Positions 11,149-24,583 of a DNA stretch of 63,050 bases are shown one piece after another. The DNA lies in the NCBI GenBank assembly GCA_025529335.1, contig JAMYHX010000231.1, forward strand, positions 1-63,050. The letters are read 5' to 3'. The first letter of the stretch is position 1. Each line of letters begins with the position of its first letter. The notes under the pieces are model-generated. The model was not told the origin of the DNA. It was given only the letters and a program-made list of their open reading frames with translations, and did no database searches. The position numbers and the translations under genes were made by a program. This DNA comes from Rhizopus sp. PT2906 (Eukaryota > Mucoromycota > Mucoromycetes > Mucorales > Rhizopodaceae).

Positions 11149-11535
11149 TCACTGTCGACTAATTGCATGCTGATAGGTGGTAGCTTCCTCCATAAGATAC
11201 AGCTTTTCTATTATTATCTTTGCCAGCACACCAGACTTTTTGATATCAACTATATGTTTCTGGTACAAATCTTCAACAGATACAACGGGGCCAGCTTTGA
11301 TTATTTTGGGAATGAATGTGTTTTGCTTTAGCATCGACGGATATCTTTCAACTTGCTCCTTTGTTGTCTTGCAAGATACATATGATGCAAGTATATGAGA
11401 TTCGATAAGCGATAAAGGTATATTATTTGAGGGTAATACTAAGGGCGTTGCAAAATTCAAAAAAGATAATACTCCTCCAAACCACAAAATACCCTTTTGA
11501 AAGGAAACTGAAGGTTGTTCAAGTGAAAAATGCAT
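11149..11535 (-). CDS. Hypothetical 128-residue protein
   Basis: Open frame beginning MHFSLEQPSVSFQKG with one hydrophobic stretch (ILWFGGVLSFLNFATPLVLP, residues 16-35) that could be a membrane helix or mitochondrial anchor, followed by a helical, Lys/Ile-rich tail (VVSVEDLYQKHIVDIKKSG). Family not recognised. Near the C-terminus another frame continues as MQLVDSDEYPKFRDIVK, reachable by a possible but unusually short 31-nt intron (GTATCT...ATCAG), so the true 3' end is uncertain. Confidence 0.4.
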   Translation of the reverse strand: MHFSLEQPSVSFQKGILWFGGVLSFLNFATPLVLPSNNIPLSLIESHILASYVSCKTTKEQVERYPSMLKQNTFIPKIIKAGPVVSVEDLYQKHIVDIKKSGVLAKIIIEKLYLMEEATTYQHAISRQ

Positions 11536-14092
11536 TATATGTGAGTATTACAACTCAAAATAATATATAATTTATAAAATATACCTTTAACAATGAGCTT
11601 TGTTTATATCCTACCACTTTTTATAGACTTCACATTAACAATCATAGTTTATAGTAACGCATTGAGGAAATTGGACTTACATTGCAAGTAGAACCTTTGG
11701 TCATATATTATCTATATATAGTCTCTCTTTGCTTGACAACATTTGTATATTTTCTACCATATCAATAGAATCGTACTACTCGTACATAGTATTATACATC
11801 TTGTTTCATAAAACAAATACCTTGATATATAATAACTTTGCATTCAATCTATTGATAATAGCTGTTGTGTTTAAATGTTTTTGCACTCATAATTCCACTG
11901 TAGCTTGGATTCTTATGAGCTCCTCAGTGTTAAGTTGATCAACAGTACGTAATAAGAATGTAACTGTATCCATTGGGCATTGGTATAGTTCTGATACTGT
12001 GCATATCTTCAATATAGTAGCTTGAATGTTTTGCACCAAAGAAAACCTAAAAAAAAACGAAAAAAAGGTCAGCAACGATGCCAAAAGACTTTTAAAGGTT
12101 TAGATCGCTACCATGACGGCATTTTTCAGGTCGACCATTGACCATCAGAACAAGGGACCAGGTACCCATAAAAACCATCAGACAATCAAATACCAGAGCA
12201 GCCTGCAAAGATCCGCAGTAGAAGACGTACCGTTGGGGTATGCATTAGCTGAGCCTTGTCAATTGTCAACTAGTTTATGTACCCTATTGCGCCAGCCTGA
12301 CAGCAGGAAGCATCATCAGCAATCTGCCACAGCTGTGATCTCAGATAACCAGCTCCCAACTAACTACTTAGCCCCCTGTAAAGATTCCAATCGAACGTCC
12401 CATAACTCTCCTTTTGGCTGCCTGAAAGCCTCCAGTTGAGTGATAAAACGAACGACAGTTGTCAGTCCAGGACACGTGTTGAGCACCATAGAAAGAGATT
12501 GTATAGAGATCATTGAACACACAATCATCGCCCTGCTAAATAAGATTTTATAAAAGCTTACCTAGACCAAAGAGAGCTACCAGAAGAGTAAAAGAGAAAA
12601 GTATAAAGGGAAAAGAAAGAGAGAGAAAAAGGAATGAGAGCAAATTTCTCTCTTTTTATACCCTTTTCTTAGTTATGTGAGGTTATTGTTTTCAATAAAT
12701 AAAGTTTTGCTCCTTACAAGAATTGAAGGTTTATACTCACACTTTTGTTTATTTCTAAAGCGTTTCATGACTTTTATACTTTTTATATTCTTCAGATTAT
12801 CACTTGTATTTATATGTTAATAAAGTTATTCATCTCTATTTTTATATAGTAAAAAGACTAAAAGGCAATAGATTTCATGCATTCTTTGTTTATATCACAC
12901 ATCTTTGGGCTTATTCCCTAGTCTTGGTCACGCACACTATTTGTGTTACTCTGCCAAACCCTTTTTTTTTTCTTTTGACTTTTTACCAGCAAAGACTAGA
13001 TAAACACTATTTGTAGTAGTTGTTATATACTCTATTTGCTATAAAGTAGCAGTCTTGTATAAAGAAATGAAGTAAGTTGTGCAAAATCAAAAGAACGTCG
13101 TCACCAAAAATGGTAATAACAAATGATAAACGCGTTCCGAAGCCCTGTTAACCCATAAAAAAAATAACTTTATTTTGAACAGGTCTAGATGCAGGCATCA
13201 GAAGAAGGTCGATATATATGCTGTGAGCCCTCAAATAGGTCATAGCAGATGAAGAAATGGTCTCTAGATGCTCTAAATATCGCAATATACATTGTTATCT
13301 GCGGTTTATCCGTTCTCGATCTATTAATAAGCAGAATAAATATTGTCAACGTCTAGTAAATTATAACATATAACGCGCCATCAACTACTACACACTACAG
13401 ATGCCATGAATCAATGTCACGGGCTTAGAAATAATACCTTGTCTTGTGTATGAAATATATATTGACTATATTATGTCAAAGAGTGTAATCTTCTTCTATA
13501 TAAACGTAGAAATGCAACAATGAATCTCTTGCTTATAAAATCAATTTTCAGTCTGCGTCTGTTTTTGTGTAATCACGCAAGTATTTGTAGGTTTGGAGGA
13601 AATAGGTAGGATAATATACAGTCGGGGTCACTAATGTTTCGTTCAAAATTTTCTAAAAACAAAAGCTGTATTATCCTCCTGGAAGATGCACTTTCTACCT
13701 TCAGAACTGGGCAGCTCATTGTACCAGGTAAGAAGGCTTTGCGACAATCAATCGACATATGAATCTTGGTTCATATTGCTGTCAATAAAAACTAACGGGC
13801 CATATCCCCTACTTCAAAAACAAGACCAAATCAACATACTGCCTCCACCAAACTTGATAATCATAGTATGAAGAAAAAAAAATAGCTTGAAATAAAAGTG
13901 ATGTGGAGGAAATCTGGGCAATCCAACCTCGAAAAAGTGGACGAGATTTTCAAACATTTGGTAAATTGAGAGTGAAAGTACTATATATTAATGCATCGTC
14001 AATGTTATTGTTTAGTGACGAAATGCATAGGAGAGAGGATCTTCAATTTCCGACTTTAGACCTTTCTCTTTTTTTTTTTACTTATTTTATCA
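11536..14092. other. Long gene-poor stretch
   Basis: About 2.5 kb without a gene I can defend. On the minus strand 11887-12053 could be a terminal exon (CPMDTVTFLLRTVDQL), but no matching upstream exon was found. A GC-richer block at 12113-12480 is listed separately. Around 13640-13735 and 13900-14010 on the plus strand short frames (LLEDALSTFRTGQLIVPGKK and EIWAIQPRKSGRDFQTFGK) look like remains of a degraded gene or transposon. Confidence 0.5.
12113..12480. other. GC-richer orphan segment, possible noncoding RNA
   Basis: Base composition is visibly more balanced here than in the AT-rich flanks. No long ORF exists on either strand; the longest plus frame (12113-12439) has unconvincing composition. 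On the minus strand a good donor (TCTAG|GTAAGC near 12560) lies upstream, followed by a short ORF and by TGATGATG, which resembles a C box. I could not match it to U3, SRP, RNase P or telomerase RNA by eye. A structured RNA, a noncoding host transcript or a transferred fragment are all possible. Confidence 0.3.
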
Positions 14093-16989
14093 ATGGGAAC
14101 AACAGATAGCAAACTAGCCTTCAGAAAGGGCGTCTTTCGACTGTTTGAAGAAAGAGTAAGCAACAATACTTCTTGGCTTTAATAAAACTCAACTTTTACA
14201 AATGTTTAGAACCTTCCTAAAAATATGGATGACTATTGGACTTTGGTAATTAAGCAGTTCAATTCAGCACAACTTTATTCTAACAGTAATAAAGTTTTGG
14301 ACTTTACCAGAATCAATAGATGATGTCTATACATTGATCAGTATTCATGATATCAGAAGGACAAGAGATACAGCCATAGAGAATCTGGAAACATTGATTG
14401 ATAGAGTAAGGCTATATTCATGACGGTTTCCCTCTCTTTTTTTTCTTATCCTGTTTACTGTTATAGTTGTTGGAACAAATGAATTCTATCCTCAATTCAA
14501 CCAATACAAACCAAAATATCCAATTACTCAATTGCTGTCGTATCTTGAGTCGAGTGATGCCCTTTATCTTTGAAAGTCCCGAGCATGCAGAGTGGGAGGA
14601 TAGGTTCTTTTGGACACCGCGATTGATCGAAAGAGAAAGGGTAGGATTATATACATTATGATTACAACAGCAATAATGAATATATATTACCATAGACAGA
14701 AGATGGACAAAAACCACAGTATGATTCATTACCACCAAGAGGAGAGATGATGCTATCATGTAAGGAACAATAGGCCAAAGAAGTTTATAAAGCACCCGTG
14801 ATTTATATAAATTTAACAAGAACCCATAGTATGTTTAAAATCACTCTTCTTGGCTGGATTCACAATACCTTCATCTATTGGAACTGCAGATAATAAAGTG
14901 AATTATGTCATTTGGGAGACAGGCGTTGGATGCTCAACACCCATTGGATCATCAAGAGACAATGACATGAATCGAATCGAAGTACTCCGACTGCTCACTG
15001 TTTTGCTGTCCAAATCAATGTATACAACACCAACACAGATAATCTCTAAAGAGGATCGTTGGTTAACTTATATGATTACAAAAACAGAAAAGAAGATCGT
15101 CCTCGCCTTTCTCTGTAGTATGATCAATATATCCTGTAAATACAACCCTTTAGGCTGGACAGTCGTGCCTTATAATCACATCATGTTTTCTGACCCAAGA
15201 GAATTGCTCGTTGGTCACTGTTTACGTATACTGTTGATCATATTGGACTATCGTTTGCCCTTGACAAGAAATACATCCTCAACAGATGTTATTGTAGAAA
15301 AAATGGAGGATTTGAATCTGTCACCCAAGCAGAATGACGGTCAAGTAGAATCAAGTGATAATGTCTATAGATACTATCTATCAAAGTTACATAGAGCGCA
15401 AGATTTCCAGTTCTTGATTGATGGTATTTATCGAATACTGGATAACCCAATGCAGGTAAATCTTGTACAAAATGTAGAAATCTTTATTCACTTTCTTATT
15501 GACACAGACATTGAACAACTACATACCTGGTTCATTAAAAAGAGCTCGATATCATGTGGAAATGTTGATGCTCTGTTGGAAACTATTAGAGACAAACACC
15601 AGGTTTAATCATTATTTGATGGAAACTGAAAGAGGATTAGATTTGATGGTGGTATTGGTATTCTATGCGAATGAGAATAAGCTTGATCCATGTAAATACA
15701 ATGCCCAATCCAATAATGGAGAGTCATATTTATCATTTTATTATAGCTCAAGTAGGTCTTGTTCGTATGTGCGCATTCATGCTCCAGACTCTATCTTCAA
15801 ACAGACTATTTGGTGTAAAGATTAACAAGTCCTTTGATGGACATGCCTCCCTACCTGCTAGTAGTAAAATACCAAACTTTCAAGGCACCTATGCGGATTA
15901 TCTTATTCTTGTATGTATTAAAAGAAAAAAAAAAAGAAGAAATACTGATGATTATCATTAGAGTATATTTTCATTGATTGCTACATCAAGAGGAACATTA
16001 TCTACACTCTATCCAGCCTTCATCATGACAATTACAAACATATCACCATATCTAAAGAGCATATCACCTATAGCATCAAGTAAATTGATCGCCTTGTTCA
16101 GTTCCATGTCTGCACCTGGTTTCTTATTAGCCGACGAAGCAAATCACAAGTTGATAGAATATTTGTTGGAAGCGTTCAATAACATGATTCGATTCCAATT
16201 CTCCTGTAAGTACTTGCTATCAAGTGATTTTTATGTATTCACCTCTATATATTCTAGTCAATTCTCGCTTTGTCTATGCTCTCGTCCGTAATGCTCTAAA
16301 GTTTCAAAAACTAGCTGATTTCAATCTTGACGCTGCATTATCAGAAAAGTCATCAAATATTGCCCGTAAGCATGCAACAGATGATGAAGCTGGACTGTCA
16401 GAGAAAGCAAAAGGAAAGCTTCCCGAAGGCTCTACCTTAACGCGACATTCGAGTAGCTCAAGTCAACTTCAGTCAAACAACGTATCATTTCCCGGGATAA
16501 AGAATGGATTTATCCCCACAGAAAATTGGGTAAGGAAAGGAATTGTATATCCCAGGAGTATTGTTAACAAAAGGTTATGTACAGGTCAATAGCTGGCATT
16601 CTCAACTTCCTTTAGATACAATCCTTTCTTTAATAGACTATTTGAGACCTCAATTAGATAAGCCTGGGTTGACAGGTGATCAGATTGTTGAATATATAAA
16701 TAATCTGTCATTATCAGATATTCCACTATCTACACCTGCACACCCAGTGACAGTCCGAAAATTCCAATGGACGGATACACTCATGATCTGGTTCCAAAGC
16801 ATGCTCTGGGGGCATACCTACATCTCCTCTGTATCCAACTATGGCCCATGGACTGGCACTCAAATTAAACTATTCCACATCAAACAGCAACAACCGGCAG
16901 TGCCTGATAATACACCTCCTCTTCCTGCTTCATCCCCTACATCGGGTCATTCGTCTCGACCCGCTTTGACTACTTCACGAACAGTTTAG
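14093..16989 (+). CDS. HID1: HID1 / DYMECLIN-superfamily trafficking protein
   Basis: Peripheral Golgi protein of the Hid-1 family, known in animals for sorting in the late secretory pathway and dense-core vesicle formation. Exons: 14093-14155, 14210-14245, 14295-14405, 14467-14640, 14696-14759, 14830-15455, 15508-15691, 15747-15910, 15962-16205, 16258-16529, 16585-16989, giving 780 aa, close to the family length. The start MGTTDSKLAFRKGVF matches the family N-terminus and supplies Gly2 for N-myristoylation. Further marks are VIWETGVG, DMNRIEVLRLL, NPLGWTVVPYNH, NVSPYLK-like NISPYLKS, and near the C-terminus TLMIWFQSMLWGHTYI. A low-complexity segment lies near residues 560-620, as in animal HID1. 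The first intron donor and all phases are regular. Confidence 0.9.
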
Positions 16990-17012
16990 AGATTCATGCT
17001 TTATTAATAAAA

Positions 17013-18680
17013 TCACTTTTGTTGCTGTTCAAAAATCTTTTGTTCACATTGCTCAATAGTTGCGAGATTGGACCCCATCTTGTTCATTGTTTCTTGATAT
17101 TCATCTTCTTCCACTGAGTCATACACGATACCTCCTCCAGCTATGTTACACATGTTTAACAAGTCATAGCTCATGAAGCATATACATATATACATTACCT
17201 TGTAAGTAAGCAACGCCATCCTTAAAGAGCATGGTACGGATAGCTATACATGTGTCCATACCTCCAGAGTAATCAAAGTGGCCCACTGAACCAGCATAGA
17301 CGCCTCTCTTTTCCTTTTCTAATCCTCGAATTAACTCCACGGCTCTAATCTTGGGGGCACCCGATACAGTGCCGGCAGGGAAGATGGCGCGGAACGCATC
17401 AAAGGGTGTCTTGTCCTCTCGAAGCTCGCCCGATACATTTGAGACAATATGCATAACATGTGAATAATACTCGATTTGCATCAGCTTATCGACCTTGACT
17501 GTCTCTGGTTTACAGATACGATTAATATCGTTACGTCCGAGATCAACCAACATGACATGCTCAGCAATTTCCTTGGGATCCTTCAAGAGATCTTCTGCCA
17601 AGGCTTTATCCTCTTCTGGGGTCTTTCCTCGCTTTCGTGTGCCGGCAATAGGATGAGTGAAGGCAATGCGATCCTGGACCTTGGTCAGCATCTCGGGTGA
17701 AGCACCTACAAGAGTGAATTCCTTAAGGTTCATGTAAAACATATAAGGTGAAGGGTTTAATGATCTCAAGTGACGATACACATTGAACGGATGCAAATCT
17801 GTAGGACGTGCGAGTCGTTGAGAGGGCACTGCTTGAAAGATATCGCCTTCTTTAATGTGATGTTTCAGCGAGCTAACAAATCCCATGTATCCTTCCTTGC
17901 CCACATTTGAAATAGCTTGCTGACCGAGAGTCGTAATCGGACCTTGGGCTACGGAGGGTATATGATCGTCGTGAAGTAGTGTCAGTGTTGTCTCGATCTC
18001 TTCAGCCGCCTTTCTGTATTCTCTTTCCACTTCTTTGGGATCTTTGACGTCGCTTCTAAAATGAGATACAACATTGACTACATGACGTACACGATCAAAA
18101 ATGACAAGTGTATCGCACATCATAAAGATAGCGTCTGGGATGCCGAGTGGATCGGCTAAGTCGCCCTTGATGCTTGGTTCAAAATATTGGAAACAGTCAA
18201 AGCCAACGTAGCCAACAGCACCACCTAATATCGGGGGGGGGGAGATTAGTAACTGATGTTCAATATATACATGTATATATATACCAGTAAAGCTAGGAAG
18301 GCCGGGTATCTTGACATATCGAATGCTAGATAATTCTTTCTCGATAGGAATCAAGGGATCGCCTTGACAGGTTTCATTAGCACCCACTTTGATAAGTTTA
18401 TAAGGATCTATTGAGGGATTATAAGCAACATGTTGCGTTCTTGTTTGCTTTGTGTGTATTCTATACCAGAACCAATAAAAGAGTATCTGCTGATGTTCTC
18501 TCCTCCTTCTACAGATTCAAACAGAAATGAATAATCGCAGCGATCGGCTACTTTGAGATAGGCAGATACGGGTGTCAACAAGTCTGCTTCTAATTCGGCG
18601 TAAATAGGAATTGTGTTGCCAGCATCGTTTGCTACAAGTTCCTGAACTTGTTCAAGTGTAGGTTTTAACTTTAAGGTCAT
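17013..18680 (-). CDS. TRP2: Anthranilate synthase component I
   Basis: Converts chorismate and ammonia or glutamine to anthranilate, the first step of tryptophan synthesis. Exons on the minus strand: 18680-18467, 18407-18285, 18224-17199, 17140-17013, giving 496 aa. The N-terminal regulatory region holds FLFESVEGGE, the site where tryptophan usually binds. The chorismate-binding domain shows GDIFQAVPSQR, PIAGTRKRG, MLVDLGRNDINR, FPAGTVSGAPKIRA and GGIVYDSV. No glutamine amidotransferase domain is fused, so a separate component II is expected elsewhere, as in other fungi. The second intron carries a run of ten G on the plus strand. Confidence 0.96.
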
Positions 18681-19065
18681 GTTGCGTATATATATATATA
18701 TGTAAATATATAAAGAGGGAAAAGGGAAAAAGCTAGAGCTCCTTTTCTTTTTAAAGATTTACCCGGTTTGGATAAAATGAGTCATTTCGAATGCCTGCTT
18801 CATGCGCACGTGACGTGTCAACACAGATAAGGGGACACACAGCCTGTCGATCAGATTCATGATAAACCAACAATTAAAGTTATCAATTAGAAAAAGATAC
18901 AACTTTAGGTTCAACATGCTCACAATACACGAACAAGTTGTACGGTTGGAAGGAAATAAGGCCGATGTTGTTTGATAAATGATAAAGGCTGAGAATAAAT
19001 AAGATGAACGAGATTGACTCATCAAGTGTGCGTTTAATTTCTATGAAATATTAAATAAAATGTCT
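18681..19065. other. Intergenic, promoter side of TRP2
   Basis: About 385 bp between the TRP2 start and the RIM15 stop. It includes a short TA repeat directly upstream of the TRP2 ATG (about 18685-18700). No ORF or RNA recognised. Confidence 0.6.
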
Positions 19066-22000
19066 CTATGCGTCTTCTTGTTTGGCTTCATGCGCTGATA
19101 TAAGCTGTGAAGTCAAAATGGGATGTGGTATATGATTCTTTTCTTTTACAACAGGCGGTGATAATATTTCCTGCGGTGTATGGATGAAGGGCGGTGTCTC
19201 TAGAGTAGGTGATGAATAAGACCAGTGCATGCCGATTTGATGGTTGGTATTATTAGTAAGCGGTAGATCATTGAATTGTTTGATACACCGTATGACAGAT
19301 TCTCTCGTTACTGGTTTACTAAGGACGTCATCAAATATTTTTGTCAAGTGAAATGTTCGTTCATAAGCTGTAAATGCAATAATGGGTGTGTTTCGATTGA
19401 TATTATTGGTAGATTTGATCATTCGCGCTGAGGCTTCACCATCGACTAGAAATAAAGTGTGAGCTATTGTCTGTTGTTTATCCTTTTTCCTACTTACTTA
19501 TTGGCATCCGTATGTCCATAAAGATAAAATCGAATATCACCTTGTCACCCATGGCATATCGAATTGCCTGTGCTCCGTTCCGAGCAACAACACACCGACA
19601 ATGCAGAGATTTCAGTATGGTCTCTAGTATTTTGCAACTTATTGGATTATCATCCGCGATAAGGCAGTCAAATGACCTGGTTTCTTTATAATCTGTATCA
19701 TGACTACAATCAAGAGGATGCCTTGATGTAGGCAATAAAGATACCATGCCACTTCCATGATCTGGAGGTTCATCATGCGGTTGATGTTCAAATGTCCTAT
19801 TAGAAAACGAGATGGACCGTGTTCGCTTTAGAGTAAAGCCATGATCTTCTACAGATGTCTTTTTTACTTTTTCTAGTTGTGGATTAGATACATCTGCTGA
19901 TCGACGTAGTGATATGGAAGGCCTTGAAGAGATAGAGGGTGACATTGTGAGTGGCGGGGTGTTGGGTAAAGAGATCGATATGTTTTGTGATTCAAGAGCG
20001 TCTATGATTGAGTGTCTCTTTACATCTAGTGGCAGTTTCAAATTTTCTGTAGCTGCTGCCGCGACACTTTCGCTTCTAATTTTTTTAATTGCTTCTTCGT
20101 TTGCTTTCTCTAAAAGCGGTAAGTTCTTGTAAACGAATGTTCCGAAATCAGCGTCGCTTGTAATATGCGGGCGTCCTTCATCGTCATCCTGCTGATTGAT
20201 CAGGCTAGTCTTTTCCGGATTCTGCTCTACAATAATAGCTTTCGCTCGTTTCACCTCTTCCAACACAAGATGCTCGACGTCCTCAGGCATGAGCATCGAG
20301 GCTCCTCTTAAATCAAAATAATCTGTGTCTTCTTCGCTTAGAGGCTGTGGTATAAATGAAGGTACTTCTGATAACAAATTGTCCCAATCGAGTCCCTTGA
20401 AAAACGGATGATTGCGTACTTCATCTGCGCCATTTCGGCCAAGTCGCTGGTTAGGATCTGGTGTGAGCAGTCGCTCGATAAAATCGCGTGCTTCAGGGGG
20501 AATACTGATCTCGTCTTCGTGCCAATCAATGGCGCCTGACAAAATGTTTTCAAATACCTTGTCGGGTGTTTCCGCATGGAAAGGTGGATATCCAAACAGA
20601 AATTCATAGCAAATCACGCCAAGAGCCCACCAATCGACCATAGAGTCCTGGCTCGTGCCCAAGATGCTTTCTGGTGCCAAATAATCGGGTGTGCCAACCA
20701 TGCCTTCCTGCTTTTCTCCATCTATAGGAAAAAGCCCAGGTGTTGTTCGTCCGGAAAGTAAGCCCGAATTAGTTCGCTGTCGATGGAGCTTTACACCGAA
20801 CCCATCATCACTGATATTGCTAGAGGCGTCTTGTAGGAACGGACTGATAGACGTCAAGCTGCTGGGTTCTCCCCCTGATGTTGAACTGGCAAGTGACCCA
20901 CGTCGGTGTCGGTCTTGATCAAATAAAAAGTTGAAGTATGTGTTCTTGTAAAATGCACCAGAAGGAGAAGCGGATGAAACTGAAGGTGATCTAGGAGGAG
21001 TCCCACAATGAGACTGTGAAGGCGAGCAAAAGGTCAAGGGGCCATTATGAAGTTCATCTCTAACTCGACGGTCCAAGAAGCCAACACGAGACAAACCAAA
21101 GTCAGTCAACTTTAAATGTCCATTTTGATCAATGAGTAAATTATCCGGCTTTAAATCCCTAAAAGAAACCGTCAATATATATAAAAGGAGTTTTTTTTTA
21201 GTAATATCTACCTGTGGATGATGTTTTTACTGTGTAAATAAGAAAGCCCCAAAGTAACTTCGGCTAAATAGTTGCGAGCCCAATCATAGGGTAAGCTGCC
21301 CATGACCTTGATCAATGAAGAACAATCACCACCATTCAAATACTCCATGACCAGGTACAGGTAATCTTTTGACTGAAAAGTATAATATAGCTTAGCCACG
21401 TATGGACTGTCTGTCTGTGCTATCATGATCATTCTTTCGGCTTTGACGTTGGTTACTTGATTCTTTGCAATCATATCCGACTTCTTGAGGAATTTGATTG
21501 CATAATAATCTCCGGTAATTCTCTTTTTGGCCAGAAAGACAGAACCAAAAGCACCCTTGCTGATTGGCTTGATTATTTCATAATCCTTGATGCTAGGAGG
21601 TGTAGATCTACTTCCGGCGATAGGGGCGGGTAAAGGAGAGCATGGTGATTTTCCTGCTTCCTGCTGTTGAATTCTATGAGGTAAACTGCCCTTTCTTGAC
21701 ATCTGTTGATCGCTAAAGGACTTGGGTGAGGCCAGAGGCGTGTCAATAAATTCAGTCGCGACTAGATCCATTGAACGAATAGTATTGTCTTGCGAGATGT
21801 TGGATGGTTTTGGAGAAATTTTGCTACGTTTGCCTTTTGATTTCCATTCTCTGATTTTCTTGAAGATACTCTTTTTCAAATTCTGCCCGCCCTCTTTTGG
21901 TTTCTCGCCAGTTGCAGTGAGAGGCTCAGCGGCTGAACATGATTTCTTGACGGAACTGTTATCCGTTGATTCTTTTGTAGTATAGTGAACAGTTTCGTTT

Positions 22001-24583
22001 TCTTGAGCCACAAATTCAGACCAGTTCTCATTGTGTATAACTTGTTGTTGAAAGTTCTTTTTTATACGCTCATTGTAGTCTAAGCGATCTTGCATGCGAT
22101 TGACAGCATCTACCTTGGCTTGAATGATGGATTGTATATCGGCTATAAGGGACTGTATGTCTGAATCATCTGTCAGAGGAGGTGTCCAGTAGAGAATTTC
22201 AATTGTTTTTGATTTGATAACAAGGAGCTCTTCATCCGATTGATCCGAAGGAGTTTTTAAAGAGATGGCAACGTTCATTATATCCAGTAGCGATTCATAT
22301 TTCTCAATTTCAGCCTTCTTTTGATCAATATGACCGAGATCATCAAACATAATTTCGTTTAGAGAATTGTCTATGGAGATGACAGTTTGATTTTCTAGGT
22401 CATGAAGCTCATTCACAGTGACATCGCGTAGGCTCTGGACGTACTGTCGAAGTTCCGCTAAGCTATCATCACAATGTACAACGTCCATCTCGGCTCGGTG
22501 AATTTCTACACAGAGCTCTGAATGCTGCTCGAAAAAGGCAGCAACAACCCATTTTTCACAAATACGACATAATTCAGGTGGAAGATTCATTAAGGATTCA
22601 AAGCAAGAGCGCTGGCCTGATAAAGAGGAAGAGGATAAAAAAACTCCCTTTTTCATTTTGGCCGGTAATAAAGAGTCCTCTTTTTCAGTGGGCAGATGAA
22701 GCGACGGCTCTTTTGGTTTGATGACCCACATCGTATGGCTTGCTTCTCCCGTGACTCGATTACGCATGAGCATCCCCTTGCCTTCCATTTGAATAGGTTT
22801 CCTATTGTCGCTTGTAATCACACGAAATGTCACTTCGGCAGTTTTTGTGTTATCGGTCAGCATTTCATTCGTGGCTACTGTAAATACATTCCTGTCTTCT
22901 GCCAGTAACAGCTGCGACATGTTTAAGCCAATCATAGATTGAGGTTCAGTGCTTGATAAAAAGAAAAAAGGAGGTTAGTTACTATCTTTAGCATCTCAAC
23001 TGCACAAAGGTTACCCTATTACATCATGCCATACTTGACTAAGGTACTGAACAGTAGGTGAGGAGAGTGACAGTTCCATGACAATTGTACTACTCTGTCC
23101 TACTTTGGCTTCTTCCTGAAGTTGACATTGTATAACGTCCTCCTGAGTTGACACAGGCTTCAACAGAGGGCTCGTGCTCAGCCCTTGTTCAGCCTGCCAC
23201 CACTCGATCACACGATTGAGTGCAGCGATAGACAGTAGTAGCCTGACATGCCATTCTCTGCACGGCCAATCTTTATTGACTTCCCACTGTTTTCCAATTA
23301 CTTGTATTTTGGAAACAAGCTCGGCGCAGAGATGTCTGTTTTCCAAAAATACGTCTAGGTCTGTGTCCAAGGCATACTGTGCATAACCAATGAGGTCCTG
23401 CAAGGTTACTATGAAGGGCGTGGGATGATAAATGTCTTCAGAAGGTGCTACAGTTTGATTCGTATCACTTGACAGCGTGATACGTTCGTCAATGATGCCT
23501 TGTTTGATAGTCACCAGATCATGCTCGACATACTCATTCAGGCCATCAATGATTCTTCGCAGCTCCAAGCTGCATGCTTGTTTTGCTGACTGGAGTTTAA
23601 ATTTTGTAGCATTGCCTGGGTAAATATTTGCGGCATTTACACTTTTTCGTTTATCCAGAAAGGTTTCAGTAAAATTGGAATTGTGCTTGATTGAGTGGCT
23701 AGCAAAGGATGAAGAGCTGTAAGAAGGTGTTCTAAGGGATTCCTGTTGCTGTTGCTGCTGCTCTTTAAGTGAATCGTCTTCGGCAGGGAAAGTATAGGTT
23801 GTATAACAAGTGTCGTTATCTGCATGAAAAATAGTTTGATCTTTTCTCCAATCACACCATTCTGGTTCAAATGGAATAGACCATCTTTGTACCTTGGTTA
23901 ACCGAGATATGCCCACTTGATCCATAAAATGATGGCGACGTTGATAGTTTGACGAAAAGTAACTGGTGGAAGGCGCACTTTGACAAACTATAGAGCGAAA
24001 AAAAAAGGTATTAATTTATTTGTAAGAAACAGGGAAAAAAAGGGTAAATTTAATAAAAGAATGATCTTTACGGGTAAAATAGTCATCCAACTCACAATCT
24101 GTTTCTATGGGAACTGATGTGCAACCAAAAAACTTGCTATAGTGACCTAGATTTTCGTCATTCTTATCAGTGTTACCATGTTTAGCATCACTTGGGGCGT
24201 TTAAAAATAAAGAAGGATAAACATGAAGGTGCTGTTCTTTAGTTGAATCAAATTGGGCTTTATTTAATACTGGGGCAGATTCTTTATAGTCTGAAAGGGA
24301 TGACCTGCGTCTTTGCTTATGGCCTACTCAATTAATTAAAGACTGTTTGATTCATACTGATATTGAGCAAACCTCTTAGATCCTCAAAGGTAGATAAAAT
24401 ACTGATATTATCTGTAAATGTTGAAGATACTGAAGGATCTCTTTGGTGTGGTGCGTCTTTATTCCTTTGATCATAACTTTCTCGCGGTTGATTATCCAGC
24501 TGATGCATAGTTTTAATGGTACTTAGTCCATGGTGAATAAGTGATAGTTGTTTACTTCTTTGATTATTGCTACTATCCGTCAT
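19066..24583 (-). CDS. RIM15: RIM15-type PAS/AGC kinase with receiver domain
   Basis: Greatwall-family kinase that in yeast and other fungi drives quiescence and nutrient-starvation responses and is inhibited by PKA and TORC1. Exons on the minus strand: 24583-24373, 24323-24072, 23987-23015, 22951-21212, 21158-19498, 19445-19066, giving 1738 aa. In order: a Ser-rich N-terminus, a PAS-like region near 470-560 (HDVIGTEPQSMIG), a zinc finger CRICEKWV...HSELC near 610, an AGC kinase from about 930 (ISKGAFGSVFLA, HRDLKPDNLL, DFGLSRVG) with a long activation-loop insert before GTPDYLAPES near 1210, and a C-terminal response-regulator domain near 1550-1665 with the phospho-acceptor Asp in FMDIRMP. 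All six exons keep phase. Such architecture is characteristic of Rim15 and S. pombe Cek1-like kinases. Confidence 0.94.

Noticed and set aside
12113..12439. Plus-strand 108-codon ORF
   Set aside because: Composition (many H, S, Q, T without pattern), no promoter-like start, no conserved motif; more likely chance in a GC-richer block.
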